Shown piece after piece: positions 36,128-45,211 of a stretch of DNA of 64,000 bases (within the stretch, counting starts at the first letter, position 1; every line of letters starts with the position of its first letter). A model generated the notes under the pieces. The model ran no database searches. It worked only from the letters and a program-made list of their open reading frames with translations, and was not told the DNA's origin. The translations under genes were made by a program, and so were the position numbers. Source of the stretch: Acidobacterium capsulatum ATCC 51196 (GTDB lineage: Bacteria > Acidobacteriota > Terriglobia > Terriglobales > Acidobacteriaceae); the NCBI RefSeq assembly GCF_000022565.1, contig NC_012483.1, forward strand, positions 186,001 to 250,000, in the 5' to 3' direction.

Positions 36128-38617
36128 TCAGTGCGCCGCGCTGGCCACCGCTGTGAGCGCTTGCATGCTCGCGCCTCCCTGGATGCGCCACAAGCCTTGC
36201 GCCATGAGGAACTCCCCCAGCCGCTGCCCGGGGATGGCCTGCGAGTACAGGTACCCCTGCAAGCGGTGGGCCCCCAGATGCCGCAAGAGCTGGCGCTGAA
36301 AATCATGCTCAATGCCTTCGGCGACTACCTGCAGATGAAGCGAATTGGCCAGGGAAATAATCGCTTCCACAATCGGCAGCGTGCCATGCGGCTCCTGCAG
36401 CTTTTCAATAAATGAGCGGTCGATTTTGAGCACATCGATCGGCAGGCGGTGCAGATAGCTCAGCGAAGAATAGCCGGTGCCAAAATCATCGACGGCAATG
36501 CGAATGCCAAGCTCTTTCAGCCGCTTCATCTGCGCCACGGAATCTTCGCAGTCATTCATCACGAGCGATTCGGTGATCTCCAGTTCCAGATACTCCGGCG
36601 GCATTTGCTGGCGCAGCAGAATGCGCTCCACGCTCTCGCAAAAGTCGGGCCGGTTAAATTGCACGGCAGAGACGTTCACGGTCATGGTCAGCATGGGCAG
36701 GCCCTGGCTCTGCCACTCGCGATGTTGGCGGCACGCCTCTTCAATCACCCACTCGCCCAGCGGATGCAGCAGCCCGTTGCGTTCGGCAATGCTGAGAAAG
36801 TCCGCCGGCTGCAACAGTCCGCGCTCCGGATGCTGAAAGCGAAGCAGGGCTTCCACACCAAAAAATCCGCCGTCTGCAAACATCTGCGGCTGGTAGTGCA
36901 GCACAAACCAGTTTTCTTTGAGGCCGCGGTGCAAAAGCCGTTCCAGCGCAATGTCGTCGTCGATCTTCTTGCGATTGCGCGAGTAGAACTGGTATTGATC
37001 GCGCCCCATTTCTTTGGCGCGGTAGAGCGCGTGGTCGGCATGGCGGCGCAAGTCTGCCGCATGTGCGCTGTCGCAAGGATAAATCGCAACTCCCGCGCTG
37101 ACAGACGGGCGCAGCGTGTGGCCTTCCACTTCGAGCGGTTTGTCCAGCGTTTTCAGCACGCGTTCCAGGCGCTCGGCGGCGTCCTGCTCGCTGCTGACGT
37201 TGCGCAGCAGCAGCAGAAACTCGTCTCCTCCCACGCGGCCGAGCAGGTCAGGGGCAGTGACGGCAGTCTTGAGACGCTGCGCAAAGGCGCGCAAAAAGCC
37301 ATCGCCAATAGTGTGACCGTGGTTGTCGTTGATCCACTTGAACTGGTCCAGGTCCATGCAGATCATCGCGACCTGTGATCCATTTGCGTCCGCGCCGGCC
37401 AGCGCCTGTTGCACGGCGTCTTCCATACTGGCGCGATTGGCCAGCCCGGTCAAAGGATCATGCCGTGCCTGCCACAGCAGTTGCCGGTGCATGCGCCGGT
37501 GCTCTGTGACGTCGAGCAGGGCGCCTTCAATCTCCATCGGCTGTCCGCGAAGGTCTCTCCGCAGCTTCGCATTCATCAGCGCGATCCACGCCGTGCCGTC
37601 CGGGCGAATCAGGTGCAATTCGCGATTTTCTATCGAGCCATCCCGCAGAATGTCTCTGATCCACAGATCACGTTCTGCCGGGTCGGCATAGCACGCAACG
37701 GCACTGGTGCCGATCATCGCCTGCGAAGATCCACGCGAACTCATCCGCGCCAGCGCATCATTGCAGTCCAGCAACGTGCCGCTCATGTTCGTCAGGAATA
37801 ATCCGCACTGGCTTTTGTCATAGAGCGTGCGATTGCGCTCGGCCTCGCGTGCCATGCGCAGGGTTTCCTGCTCCAGCAGCGTCAGAATCATGCCGATCGC
37901 TACAAACAGCTTCGGCAGATTCCAAAGCACCGGCGGAGCCTGAAAGTGGGGTGCGTAGTGGCCGAGCAAAGAAGCCACAGGCCACACCAGCCCCCAGGCG
38001 GCAAAGCCCAGCAAGGTCGTGCACACACCGCTCGAGATTCTGCGAAAGCGCCGGTAGTACGCGAGCCCGTCAGCGAGATAGATCGCGCTCAGCAGTGCCA
38101 GCAGTCCACCATCGAGCGGAGGGTTAAAGAAGAAATCAATGCCGGCCAGTGTGGCCGTGACCACTGCCACGGCTATCCTCAGCAGCCGGTCGCGCCGCCT
38201 TCGGTTTTCCTGTGCATGCAGCAGGGTTACGCTCAGGCTGATGCAACTGGCGGCAAACAGCGGCCACATCAGCCAGGGCTGGGTGATTCCAATAATCACC
38301 AATGCCGAATACAGACTGGCCGATACGCCGAACATGACGGCGCACAGGATCATTGCAGGCTTGAAACTTGGTGTCGGAATCAGGGACAGAAGAAACGCTG
38401 CTCCAGCCAGCAGGAGCATGTCGATCACCACGACGGTCTGGCTCTCCTGGCTGGCAAAGGGCAGACCCAGCCATTGCACCACCACATGAATCAGAATCAG
38501 AGTCCAGCCCAGAAACCAGAAGCGCAAACCGGCATGACCGCTGCGCCGCAAAATCGATCCGAAAATCAGGACCAGAGCGCCCAGAACCAGAGCCGTCAAA
38601 AGGCCATCGAAATTCAT
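36128..38617 (-). CDS. Membrane-anchored PAS-GGDEF-EAL protein (c-di-GMP turnover)
   Basis: In order: seven or eight membrane helices (residues 1-260), a PAS domain (about 275-380, with YDKSQCGLFLTNMSGTLLDC), a GGDEF domain (385-550) and an EAL domain (565-815). The cyclase site GRVGGDEFLLLL is intact. The inhibitory RxxD site is missing (TAPD instead). The EAL half keeps GVEALLRF, VNVSAVQF, LELEITES, VDDFGTGYSSL, VLKIDRSFI, VVAEGIEH and LQGYLYS, so both activities are possible. ATG 38617 is preferred to GTG 38623 because GGAG then lies seven bases upstream. Confidence 0.94.
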   Translation of the reverse strand: MNFDGLLTALVLGALVLIFGSILRRSGHAGLRFWFLGWTLILIHVVVQWLGLPFASQESQTVVVIDMLLLAGAAFLLSLIPTPSFKPAMILCAVMFGVSASLYSALVIIGITQPWLMWPLFAASCISLSVTLLHAQENRRRRDRLLRIAVAVVTATLAGIDFFFNPPLDGGLLALLSAIYLADGLAYYRRFRRISSGVCTTLLGFAAWGLVWPVASLLGHYAPHFQAPPVLWNLPKLFVAIGMILTLLEQETLRMAREAERNRTLYDKSQCGLFLTNMSGTLLDCNDALARMSSRGSSQAMIGTSAVACYADPAERDLWIRDILRDGSIENRELHLIRPDGTAWIALMNAKLRRDLRGQPMEIEGALLDVTEHRRMHRQLLWQARHDPLTGLANRASMEDAVQQALAGADANGSQVAMICMDLDQFKWINDNHGHTIGDGFLRAFAQRLKTAVTAPDLLGRVGGDEFLLLLRNVSSEQDAAERLERVLKTLDKPLEVEGHTLRPSVSAGVAIYPCDSAHAADLRRHADHALYRAKEMGRDQYQFYSRNRKKIDDDIALERLLHRGLKENWFVLHYQPQMFADGGFFGVEALLRFQHPERGLLQPADFLSIAERNGLLHPLGEWVIEEACRQHREWQSQGLPMLTMTVNVSAVQFNRPDFCESVERILLRQQMPPEYLELEITESLVMNDCEDSVAQMKRLKELGIRIAVDDFGTGYSSLSYLHRLPIDVLKIDRSFIEKLQEPHGTLPIVEAIISLANSLHLQVVAEGIEHDFQRQLLRHLGAHRLQGYLYSQAIPGQRLGEFLMAQGLWRIQGGASMQALTAVASAAH

Positions 38618-38860
38618 CCACACTCTCCGGGCACGATCTGCCGGTTCACTCTGCGAACCTCATGCGCGGGTCCGGCCTCCGGCCTCTGGATGGGGGATCT
38701 CCGGAAAGTGATCGTGCTCAGCTCTTTCCGTTGAGAAGGGGGGCTCAGAAATCCCTGCCGTGCCGCGCTATGGGCCTCTCCTCACCACATCGGAGGGTGC
38801 AGGGAAGAACATGAGAAAAAATAAAGAAAAGGACGGTTAGAGGCAGGAAAATTCTTTGAG
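38618..38860. other. Gap without a gene between the GGDEF-EAL and MlaF-type genes
   Basis: These 243 bases hold no convincing open frame. The side nearest the ABC gene is A-rich on the plus strand (AAAAAATAAAGAAAAGG), giving a T-rich tail after the minus-strand ABC operon without a clear stem. The remainder is GC-rich with short imperfect repeats such as CCGGCCTCCGGCCTC. It probably carries the promoter of the GGDEF-EAL gene, which I cannot place. Confidence 0.5.
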
Positions 38861-39694
38861 CTATCTCAAATAGTCGCGCAGAAAGGGATCATCTGACCGG
38901 ACCAGCTCTTCGGTGGTCCCGTCAAAAACCAGTTGTCCTTCGTGCAGAACCAGAAAGCTGGTATTGGGATCGGTTTCCCCTTTGGGCAATGCTTTGATGC
39001 ACTTGCAGTCGGAATCGTAGCGGTGAGTGGCCATCATGAAGGCGTCCTGCAGGCGGTGAGTCACCACCAGCGAGGAGGTCTGTGAGGCATCGCGCTGCTT
39101 GATCACCAGTTCGATAATGGTGGTCGAAGTGATGGGGTCAAGCCCCCCGGTCGGCGAATCGTAAAGCAGCAGCTTCGGCTCGGTGACAATCGCGCGGGCA
39201 ATCGCCACGCGCCGCCGCATGCCGCCGGAAAGCTCCGATGGCAGCTTCTTCATCGTGTGCTCCAGCTCGACAAAGCGCAGCGCCTCTTCGACGCGGCGGT
39301 CAATTTCCTCATCGGGCAGGTGCTCCTCAATGAGGCGAAACGCCACATTGTCGCGCACGTTCATGGAATCAAAAAGCGCGCCTTCCTGGAAGACCGTTCC
39401 GATCTCGCCTCGCAGCGCAAAGAGATCCCGCTCTTTCATGTGGCACAGATCTTTGCCAAAGACGGTGATGCAGCCGGCGTCGGGCATCAGCAGCCCGTTC
39501 GTCAGCTTCAGCAGAACACTTTTGCCCACGCCGGCCGGGCCCAGCAGAATTCTCGTCTCCCCGTGCCGCAGCTCAAAGGAGATGTCCTTGAGCACCGGCT
39601 TGCCGTCAAATCCAATCGAGACGTGACTAAACACGACCACAGGCTCGGTGGAACTCGCGGCAGGCTCGGCAATTGGATGGGTGGCTGTGCTCAT
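38861..39694 (-). CDS. ABC transporter ATP-binding protein, MlaF/Mkl-like, with altered Walker B
   Basis: This is the ATPase of a lipid-transport system of the Mla/Mce type, 277 residues, paired with the MlaE-like permease 28 bases upstream. Walker A is GPAGVGKSVLLKL, the signature is LSGGMRRRVAIARAI, the Q-loop is TVFQEGALFDSM as in MlaF, and the H-loop is VVTHRL. The Walker B segment reads LLLYDSPTGGLDP: Ser stands where the catalytic Glu normally follows the Asp. A 25-residue insertion (YDSDCKCIKALPKGETDP) with two Cys lies after the H-loop. Start ATG 39694. No MlaD/MCE gene follows. Confidence 0.9.
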   Translation of the reverse strand: MSTATHPIAEPAASSTEPVVVFSHVSIGFDGKPVLKDISFELRHGETRILLGPAGVGKSVLLKLTNGLLMPDAGCITVFGKDLCHMKERDLFALRGEIGTVFQEGALFDSMNVRDNVAFRLIEEHLPDEEIDRRVEEALRFVELEHTMKKLPSELSGGMRRRVAIARAIVTEPKLLLYDSPTGGLDPITSTTIIELVIKQRDASQTSSLVVTHRLQDAFMMATHRYDSDCKCIKALPKGETDPNTSFLVLHEGQLVFDGTTEELVRSDDPFLRDYLR

Positions 39695-39722
39695 CGTCCG
39701 CAATGCTTATCGTTCACAGTTT

Positions 39723-40502
39723 CTATCGTCCAAAAATGCTGATCACGATTTGGCTGATAAAGAAGTCTGTCGCAATGATCAGCACCGAGGCCACCACCAC
39801 CGCCTGCGTGGTCGAGCGACCCACACCTTGCGTGCCGCCACGCGTCTTCATCCCATAGAAACAGCCGATCGTCGCGATGATGAAGCCAAAGATCACCGGC
39901 TTGATCAGCCCTTCAAACACATCTGGATACCGCAGCGCCTGGTAAGCCGTGTGAAAGTACTGCGAGGTGTTCTGCCCCAGCAGGATGCCCGAGACGAAAG
40001 CTCCGCCCAGGGTGCCGATAGCGTCGGAGACAATCGTGAGGAAAAACATCATGCAGACCGTCGCCACGATGCGGGGCATCACCAGCTTTTTCATCGGGTC
40101 GGTGCCGAGCGCCCGCATGGCATCCACCTGCTCGGTCACAATCATTGAGCCTAGCTCGCTGGCCATGCCCGACGCATTGCGCCCGCTGACCATGAGGCTG
40201 GTCAGCACCGGGCCGAGCTCCTTGATCATCGACAGGCTGACCAACTGGCCGGTGACCGCTGTGGCGCCAAACTGCGCCAGCGTGGAGGCGCTGTTCAGAG
40301 CGAGGACGCCGCCGGTGAAAAAGCCGGTCAGAATTACGATCGGCAGCGAGCCAATGCCGATGTAGTCGGCCTGAAAAACAATGTCGGACCAATAGAAAGG
40401 ACGCCGAAAGAGGTTCAGCAGGGCGCGCGTGGTCAGCAGCGCATACTCCTGCACAGAAAGAACCCAGCGTTTTGCAGTCGTATCCAGCGTGGCTATGGGC
40501 AT
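39723..40502 (-). CDS. ABC transporter permease, MlaE family
   Basis: The 259-residue integral membrane protein has about five or six helices and the MlaE signature: TGQLVSLSMIKELGPVLTSLMVSGRNASGMASELGSM, VDAMRALGTDPMKKLVMPR, and the end GVGRSTTQAVVVASVLIIATDFFIS. Permeases of this type move phospholipids or other hydrophobic molecules between membranes, together with an MlaF ATPase and an MCE-domain protein. The ATPase gene follows at once, but an MCE gene is missing here. It lies 124 bases downstream of the NtrC-type regulator in the same direction. Confidence 0.93.
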   Translation of the reverse strand: MPIATLDTTAKRWVLSVQEYALLTTRALLNLFRRPFYWSDIVFQADYIGIGSLPIVILTGFFTGGVLALNSASTLAQFGATAVTGQLVSLSMIKELGPVLTSLMVSGRNASGMASELGSMIVTEQVDAMRALGTDPMKKLVMPRIVATVCMMFFLTIVSDAIGTLGGAFVSGILLGQNTSQYFHTAYQALRYPDVFEGLIKPVIFGFIIATIGCFYGMKTRGGTQGVGRSTTQAVVVASVLIIATDFFISQIVISIFGR

Positions 40503-40626
40503 GGTCCGTATCTGCCTTTTAGATGCGGCCAGCCGTCAAAGGACTGCCACAAGTTCTATCTTCTCTCGATTTTAGAGGCATCTTGCTGCCGCCATCCGGG
40601 CGCGCTGCCGTCGCGGCCAACCGGCT

Positions 40627-42063
40627 CTAGTCCCGGCCCCGCTTGCGTATCTCAATGTTGAGCCGCTTGATCTTCTGGTTCAGCGTCGAGAGCGGAATGC
40701 GAAACTGCTCGGCCGCGTCCGTCTGGTTCCAGTTGCAGCGCTCGAGCTTGGCCATGATGATGCGGCGCTCAATGTCTTCCAATATTTCAAAGAGCGAGGC
40801 ATCGGGGCTGTGCTCCAGCAGGCTGGTGGAATAATTGCGCCCCGTGATATGCCCCGGCAGCAGGTCGGCATTGATGGAGGGCGTGGCCGAAAGCACCACG
40901 CCGCGCTCAATCACGTTTTCGAGTTCGCGCACATTGCCCGGCCAGTCGTAATCAATCAGGATGCGCAGCGCCTCCGGCGTGAGCGCACGCAGCGGCAGAG
41001 TGTTCTCCTCCGAGTAGCGCTTCAGAAAATGCTGCGCGAGCAGAGGAATGTCTTCGCGGCGGCTGCGCAGCGGCGGCATTTCCACCGTAATCACGTTCAG
41101 GCGGTAGTAGAGATCTTCGCGGAAGCGCCCTTCACGCACGGCCTGCCGCAGTTCCACGTTGGTGGCGGCGATGATGCGCACATCCACCTGAATCTCCTGC
41201 GTTCCGCCCAGTTGCATGAACCGGCGATCCTGCAGCACGCGCAGAATCTTGGCCTGCGTGTCCATGCCCATCGTGCCGATCTCGTCGAGAAAGAGCGTGC
41301 CGCCGTTCGCCACTTCAAACAGGCCCTTCTTCGAGGCGATGGCCGAAGTGAAGGCGCCCTTCACATGTCCGAAGAGCGTCGATTCGAGCAGATCGGTCGG
41401 CATCGCGCCGGTATTCACCGGCACAAAGGGCTTGTCGCGACGCGTGGAGTTCGCATGCAGAGCCTTCGCAATCAGCTCTTTGCCCGTGCCGCTCTCGCCT
41501 TGAATCAGCACCGTAGACCGGCTGGGAGCCACCTGGGCCACCAGGTCAAAGATGCGCAGCATCGGCTCGCTCTTGCCCACGATGTTGGCAAAGTTGTAGC
41601 GCTGCTTCATCGCGCGCTTCAACTGAATGTTTTCTTCCTCAGCCTGATGCCGCGCAATCGCCGAGCGAATGTCGGCCAGCAGCTTTTCGTTGTCCCACGG
41701 CTTCTGGATGAAGTTCTGCGCGCCGGCGCGCATGGCATCCATGACGTTATCCACGGTGCCGAAGGCCGTGATCATGATCACAGGCAGGTCGGCATTCCGG
41801 TCGCGAATCAGCCCCAGAATTTCAATGCCGTTTTTGCCCGGCAGCGCCAGATCCAGCAGCACCAGATCATAGGAGTTGCGGTCGATCTTTTCGAGACCAG
41901 CTTCCCCATGGATTGCGGTTTCGACTTCGTAACCCTCCAGCGACAACAGGGCTTCGAGCGTTTCGCGCAATGCGGCTTCATCGTCAATGATCAGAATCTT
42001 TTGACGTGTCTCTGGCGGAGAAGGGGTGTCAACGGACGGCGTAACAGTGAAAGCATCAGACAT
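40627..42063 (-). CDS. NtrC-family sigma-54-dependent response regulator
   Basis: The 478-residue regulator has a receiver domain (about 20-130; acidic pair in LIIDDEAAL, phospho-acceptor Asp in DLVLLDLALPGKNG, Lys in FIQKPW), an AAA+ domain (about 160-395; Walker A GESGTGKELIAKAL, Walker B GGTLFLDEIG, arginine finger region FREDLYYRLNV), and a Fis-type helix-turn-helix (LERCNWNQTDAAEQFRIPLS). The loop that contacts sigma-54 reads GAFTSA instead of GAFTGA. It overlaps the end of the PDZ histidine kinase gene by 8 bases, with AAGGAAA as its ribosome binding site, so the two form a two-component pair. A sigma-54 promoter candidate lies before the kinase. Confidence 0.95.
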   Translation of the reverse strand: MSDAFTVTPSVDTPSPPETRQKILIIDDEAALRETLEALLSLEGYEVETAIHGEAGLEKIDRNSYDLVLLDLALPGKNGIEILGLIRDRNADLPVIMITAFGTVDNVMDAMRAGAQNFIQKPWDNEKLLADIRSAIARHQAEEENIQLKRAMKQRYNFANIVGKSEPMLRIFDLVAQVAPSRSTVLIQGESGTGKELIAKALHANSTRRDKPFVPVNTGAMPTDLLESTLFGHVKGAFTSAIASKKGLFEVANGGTLFLDEIGTMGMDTQAKILRVLQDRRFMQLGGTQEIQVDVRIIAATNVELRQAVREGRFREDLYYRLNVITVEMPPLRSRREDIPLLAQHFLKRYSEENTLPLRALTPEALRILIDYDWPGNVRELENVIERGVVLSATPSINADLLPGHITGRNYSTSLLEHSPDASLFEILEDIERRIIMAKLERCNWNQTDAAEQFRIPLSTLNQKIKRLNIEIRKRGRD

Positions 42064-44887
42064 GGGCCGGTTTCCTTAGCACGGGGAATTCAAGGTAAAA
42101 GGTGGTGCCGCAACCGACTTCGCTCTCGACGCGGATCTTGCCGGCATGTTCCTGGATAATGCCGTAGGTCACGGCCAGGCCGAGGCCTGTACCACGGCGC
42201 TGCCCCTCCTTGGGAGCGGATTTAGTCGTAAAAAACGGGTCGTAGATTTTCTGCATGTTCTCAGGCGAAATGCCTGAGCCTGTATCTGTAATCGCGATGG
42301 TGACGTGTCCGTTCACCAGGGTGCTGACGCGCAGTTGGCCGCCGCCATGCATGGCGTCCTTGGCATTCAGAAACAGATTGAGAAACACCTGCTGCAGCTT
42401 GCCCGCATTGCCGCGAATCGTCGGCAGGTCCGCCGAGAGGTCCATCACCAGCTCAATCTGTGCGGTCTTGAACTGGTGCTCCACCAGCGTCAGCGTCTCG
42501 CGAATCAACGTATTCACGTCGGTCTCGCGGAACTCCGAGGTTCCGGTACGCGAGAAGTTCAGCAGGCCATTGACAATCTCTGAGGCGCGGAAGGTCTGCT
42601 GCGTAATCTTGTCGAGCAGCGGAGAGAGCCGGTCGTCGCCGCGCACCTGCTTGGAGAGCATCTGCGTGTACGACGAGATCACCGCCAGCGGCGTGTTGAC
42701 CTCGTGTGCCACGCCGGCGGCCAGCAAGCCAATGGACGAGAGCTTCTCGGCCTGCGAGAGTTGCGACTCCAGTTGCGTGCGATCCGTAATATCCTCCAGC
42801 AACAGAATGCGGCCCACCGTCTCAAAGTCACGCGACACCAGCGGCGCAACGGCCACATTCACCGTGCGCGACTCACCGGCATTCGTCTGCAGCCGGAACT
42901 TATAGAAGTGGTGAACGCCAGGCTGCTCCTTTACGGTCTGGTATTCGCGGTACAGCGACTCGGGAAAGACCTCAGACAGCGGCTGCCGCAGAGCCTCGCG
43001 CCGGGGCAGGGCAAACAGCACTTCCATCTGCGTATTCCAGCTTTCGACGCGGTCCTCGAGGTCCACCGCGAGAATGCCGACGTTGATCGACTCCACGATG
43101 TTCTCGTTGAATTCCTTGAGCCGCTCAAACTCGGTAATCTTCTGCTCAAGACTTGAGTAGAGCCTTGCATTCTGCAGCGCGATGCCGATGTAGCTGGCCA
43201 GCGACTCGAGCATCTCCATGTCTTCGCTGGAGAGAAAATCGCCCCCCGTCGTTTTGCCGAGACCAATTACGGCAATCGTGCGATCCTGCACGCGGCAGGG
43301 CAGATAGTAGTTCAGGTCGAGCAGATTCACCGACCGCTGCTCGCTCTCGGTCAAATGCAGCGCCGCCTGCGTGTTCTCAAAAAAGATATGCGACCCGGCG
43401 TCGGGCTGATCAAAATCCAGAAAGTTCAGATCCAGTGTCGACTCGGCCTGCATCAGCGAAGCAGGGAATCCATGCGCCTTGGCCAGCCGGTAATGCCCGG
43501 GCTGGTCTGACAAAAAGACCGCCACCCGCTCCACCAGCAGCGTGTGCGGCAGCCGGTCGGCGATGGCATTCATGAGCGCGTCCATGTCGGTCTCGGTGCT
43601 CAGGCTGCGGCCAAACTCGATCAGCGTGGACCGGTAATCATACTTCTGCCGGTCAAACAGCTTGTCCACGCGCCGCTGAATCAGCTTCTTCAACGGATCG
43701 AAAACCTGCGCCGTCAAAATTACGGCAATGATCAGGCCCCAGCCGCCAAACTTCGGCAGCGTGCGGTGCGCCGTTTCCGCCGTCACTGCCACTACGCCGA
43801 AATAGACGCCGACCAGCAGTGCGGTGGCGAGCGTGTAGGTCACGCCCCGCTTGAAGATCAGGTCGGTATCCATCAGCCGGTAGCGAACGATCGCCCAACT
43901 GAAGGTCAGCGGCAAAAAGACCAGCGAAATGCCCGCCAGCTTCGTGACCAGGCTGGGCTCGGGAATGCTCGCCAGAAAGGGCGCGACATAGAGCACCGTG
44001 AAAGGCACGATGGCGATGACGGTGCCGCGCACCAGCCATTTCAATTGCTGCCGCCGCAGGGGCACGCGGCTGCGATGGTAATGCACCCAGAGCACCACGG
44101 CGGTGATCAGGTAATAGGCCGCCAGATATCCGAGAGCAATTTGATCCAGATGATGCTTGAGCACCTCGGTGGCCTGCCAGAACTGCTGGGCCACCACCTG
44201 CAGGGCCACAATCAGCACTGCTGGCAGATACACAAAAGCCAGCACGCCGTAGCGCCGGCGGGGACGATCCTCTGGAAAGGTGATGCCAAAGTGCAGGAAC
44301 AGCGCTGGCTGCAGCGCCGCCGCCACGATGCCGCTCCAGTAGACGACCTGATCGGTCAAATCAAACTGCCCGGTGTAGTGAAATGCGTAAAGAACAAATG
44401 AGACCAGGCAGAAGATATAAAAGTGCAGCGAGTGCGGTGCCGTCCAGCGCCGGAAGAGAACATAAAAGCCGATGCACAGGTACACCAGGGCAATCAGCCG
44501 CAGCCCCTGGTTGAGGCTTTCATCCTGTTGCGCCAGAATGACCGGCACATCCACCAGCCGAATGCCACGCCGGATCAGCGTGTAGTGAATGGTGCCATAA
44601 ACGCGCGTCTGAGCCTCTTCGCGGGCCAGTTGTGCAATGCGATCGGTCACGGCTCCGTTGGCGGAAACAAGAATGTCCTTCGCCTTGATGCCCGCCAGTT
44701 GGCCGGGGCTGCCGGGCAGCACATGTTCGGCCACCAGCCCGCCATGGCCTTCCATCCAGATCACGCCATCGGTCGGGAATTGGGTGTGGCTCTCCTGGGC
44801 AAAGTTGAGAAACGCAAACGCCACGGCCGCCAGCGTGAGCACCGCCAGCAGAACAACCGATACCCGGGTTTGCAGTGACTTCTCCAT
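42056..44887 (-). CDS. PDZ / multi-TM / GAF / PAS histidine kinase
   Basis: This sensor kinase of about 943 residues partners the NtrC-type regulator. Order of parts: a membrane helix (VVLLAVLTLAAVAFAFLNF); a periplasmic PDZ-like domain (about 40-115, LVAEHVLPGSPGQLAGIKAKDILVSANG); about eight helices (130-400); GAF (430-600); PAS (610-725); HisKA with phospho-His in AAGVAHEVNTPLAVISS; and HATPase with N box LFLNAKDAM, DTGSGISP and GTGLGLAVTYG. The PDZ domain next to a 7TM-like bundle suggests sensing of a peptide end or envelope state. ATG 44887 is chosen; GTG 44902 is in frame but adjoins the purine tract. Confidence 0.93.
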   Translation of the reverse strand: MEKSLQTRVSVVLLAVLTLAAVAFAFLNFAQESHTQFPTDGVIWMEGHGGLVAEHVLPGSPGQLAGIKAKDILVSANGAVTDRIAQLAREEAQTRVYGTIHYTLIRRGIRLVDVPVILAQQDESLNQGLRLIALVYLCIGFYVLFRRWTAPHSLHFYIFCLVSFVLYAFHYTGQFDLTDQVVYWSGIVAAALQPALFLHFGITFPEDRPRRRYGVLAFVYLPAVLIVALQVVAQQFWQATEVLKHHLDQIALGYLAAYYLITAVVLWVHYHRSRVPLRRQQLKWLVRGTVIAIVPFTVLYVAPFLASIPEPSLVTKLAGISLVFLPLTFSWAIVRYRLMDTDLIFKRGVTYTLATALLVGVYFGVVAVTAETAHRTLPKFGGWGLIIAVILTAQVFDPLKKLIQRRVDKLFDRQKYDYRSTLIEFGRSLSTETDMDALMNAIADRLPHTLLVERVAVFLSDQPGHYRLAKAHGFPASLMQAESTLDLNFLDFDQPDAGSHIFFENTQAALHLTESEQRSVNLLDLNYYLPCRVQDRTIAVIGLGKTTGGDFLSSEDMEMLESLASYIGIALQNARLYSSLEQKITEFERLKEFNENIVESINVGILAVDLEDRVESWNTQMEVLFALPRREALRQPLSEVFPESLYREYQTVKEQPGVHHFYKFRLQTNAGESRTVNVAVAPLVSRDFETVGRILLLEDITDRTQLESQLSQAEKLSSIGLLAAGVAHEVNTPLAVISSYTQMLSKQVRGDDRLSPLLDKITQQTFRASEIVNGLLNFSRTGTSEFRETDVNTLIRETLTLVEHQFKTAQIELVMDLSADLPTIRGNAGKLQQVFLNLFLNAKDAMHGGGQLRVSTLVNGHVTIAITDTGSGISPENMQKIYDPFFTTKSAPKEGQRRGTGLGLAVTYGIIQEHAGKIRVESEVGCGTTFYLEFPVLRKPAHV

Positions 44888-44942
44888 GCGCGGATGAGGC
44901 ACTCCCTCTGGAAGCGACCAGGCTTCCGAATATCAAATACAT

Positions 44943-44959
44943 AGCAAATGAATTGCCAA
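44943..44959 (-). promoter_or_regulatory. Candidate sigma-54 promoter of the kinase-regulator operon
   Basis: On the minus strand the sequence is TTGGCAATTCATTTGCT. It has GG-N10-GC at -24/-12 spacing and matches the consensus TTGGCACG-N4-TTGCT at all but two fixed positions. The start of transcription would fall near 44932, about 45 bases before the kinase ATG. The operon encodes a sigma-54 activator, so autoregulation is plausible. Confidence 0.65.
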
Positions 44960-45211
44960 TGCGGCTTCCATTTCCTGTACTCGGGTTCTCCCCAGTATAT
45001 TCGGGTTTTTCACCATATTTACAGTCACTTGAGGTGCTGACGGCAGGGACGCTCCCGAAAGCCACTGTGCAGCCGCGCTGTGAATATCCCGTTTTTGGAA
45101 GAATCGCGTCTCTGGATTTTCAGGATATGGGGATTGGTCGCAGAGCCGCGTCCATTGCGAAAGCCGGAAAATGCGGCTCGCAGGGCATGGAAATCCGCAC
45201 TTCGGCTGCGA

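Noticed and set aside
40503-40626. TGGCAGTCCTTTGAC upstream of the MlaE gene as a second sigma-54 site
   Set aside because: The GC of the -12 element is missing at the required ten-base spacing (AC instead), so it fails the core rule.
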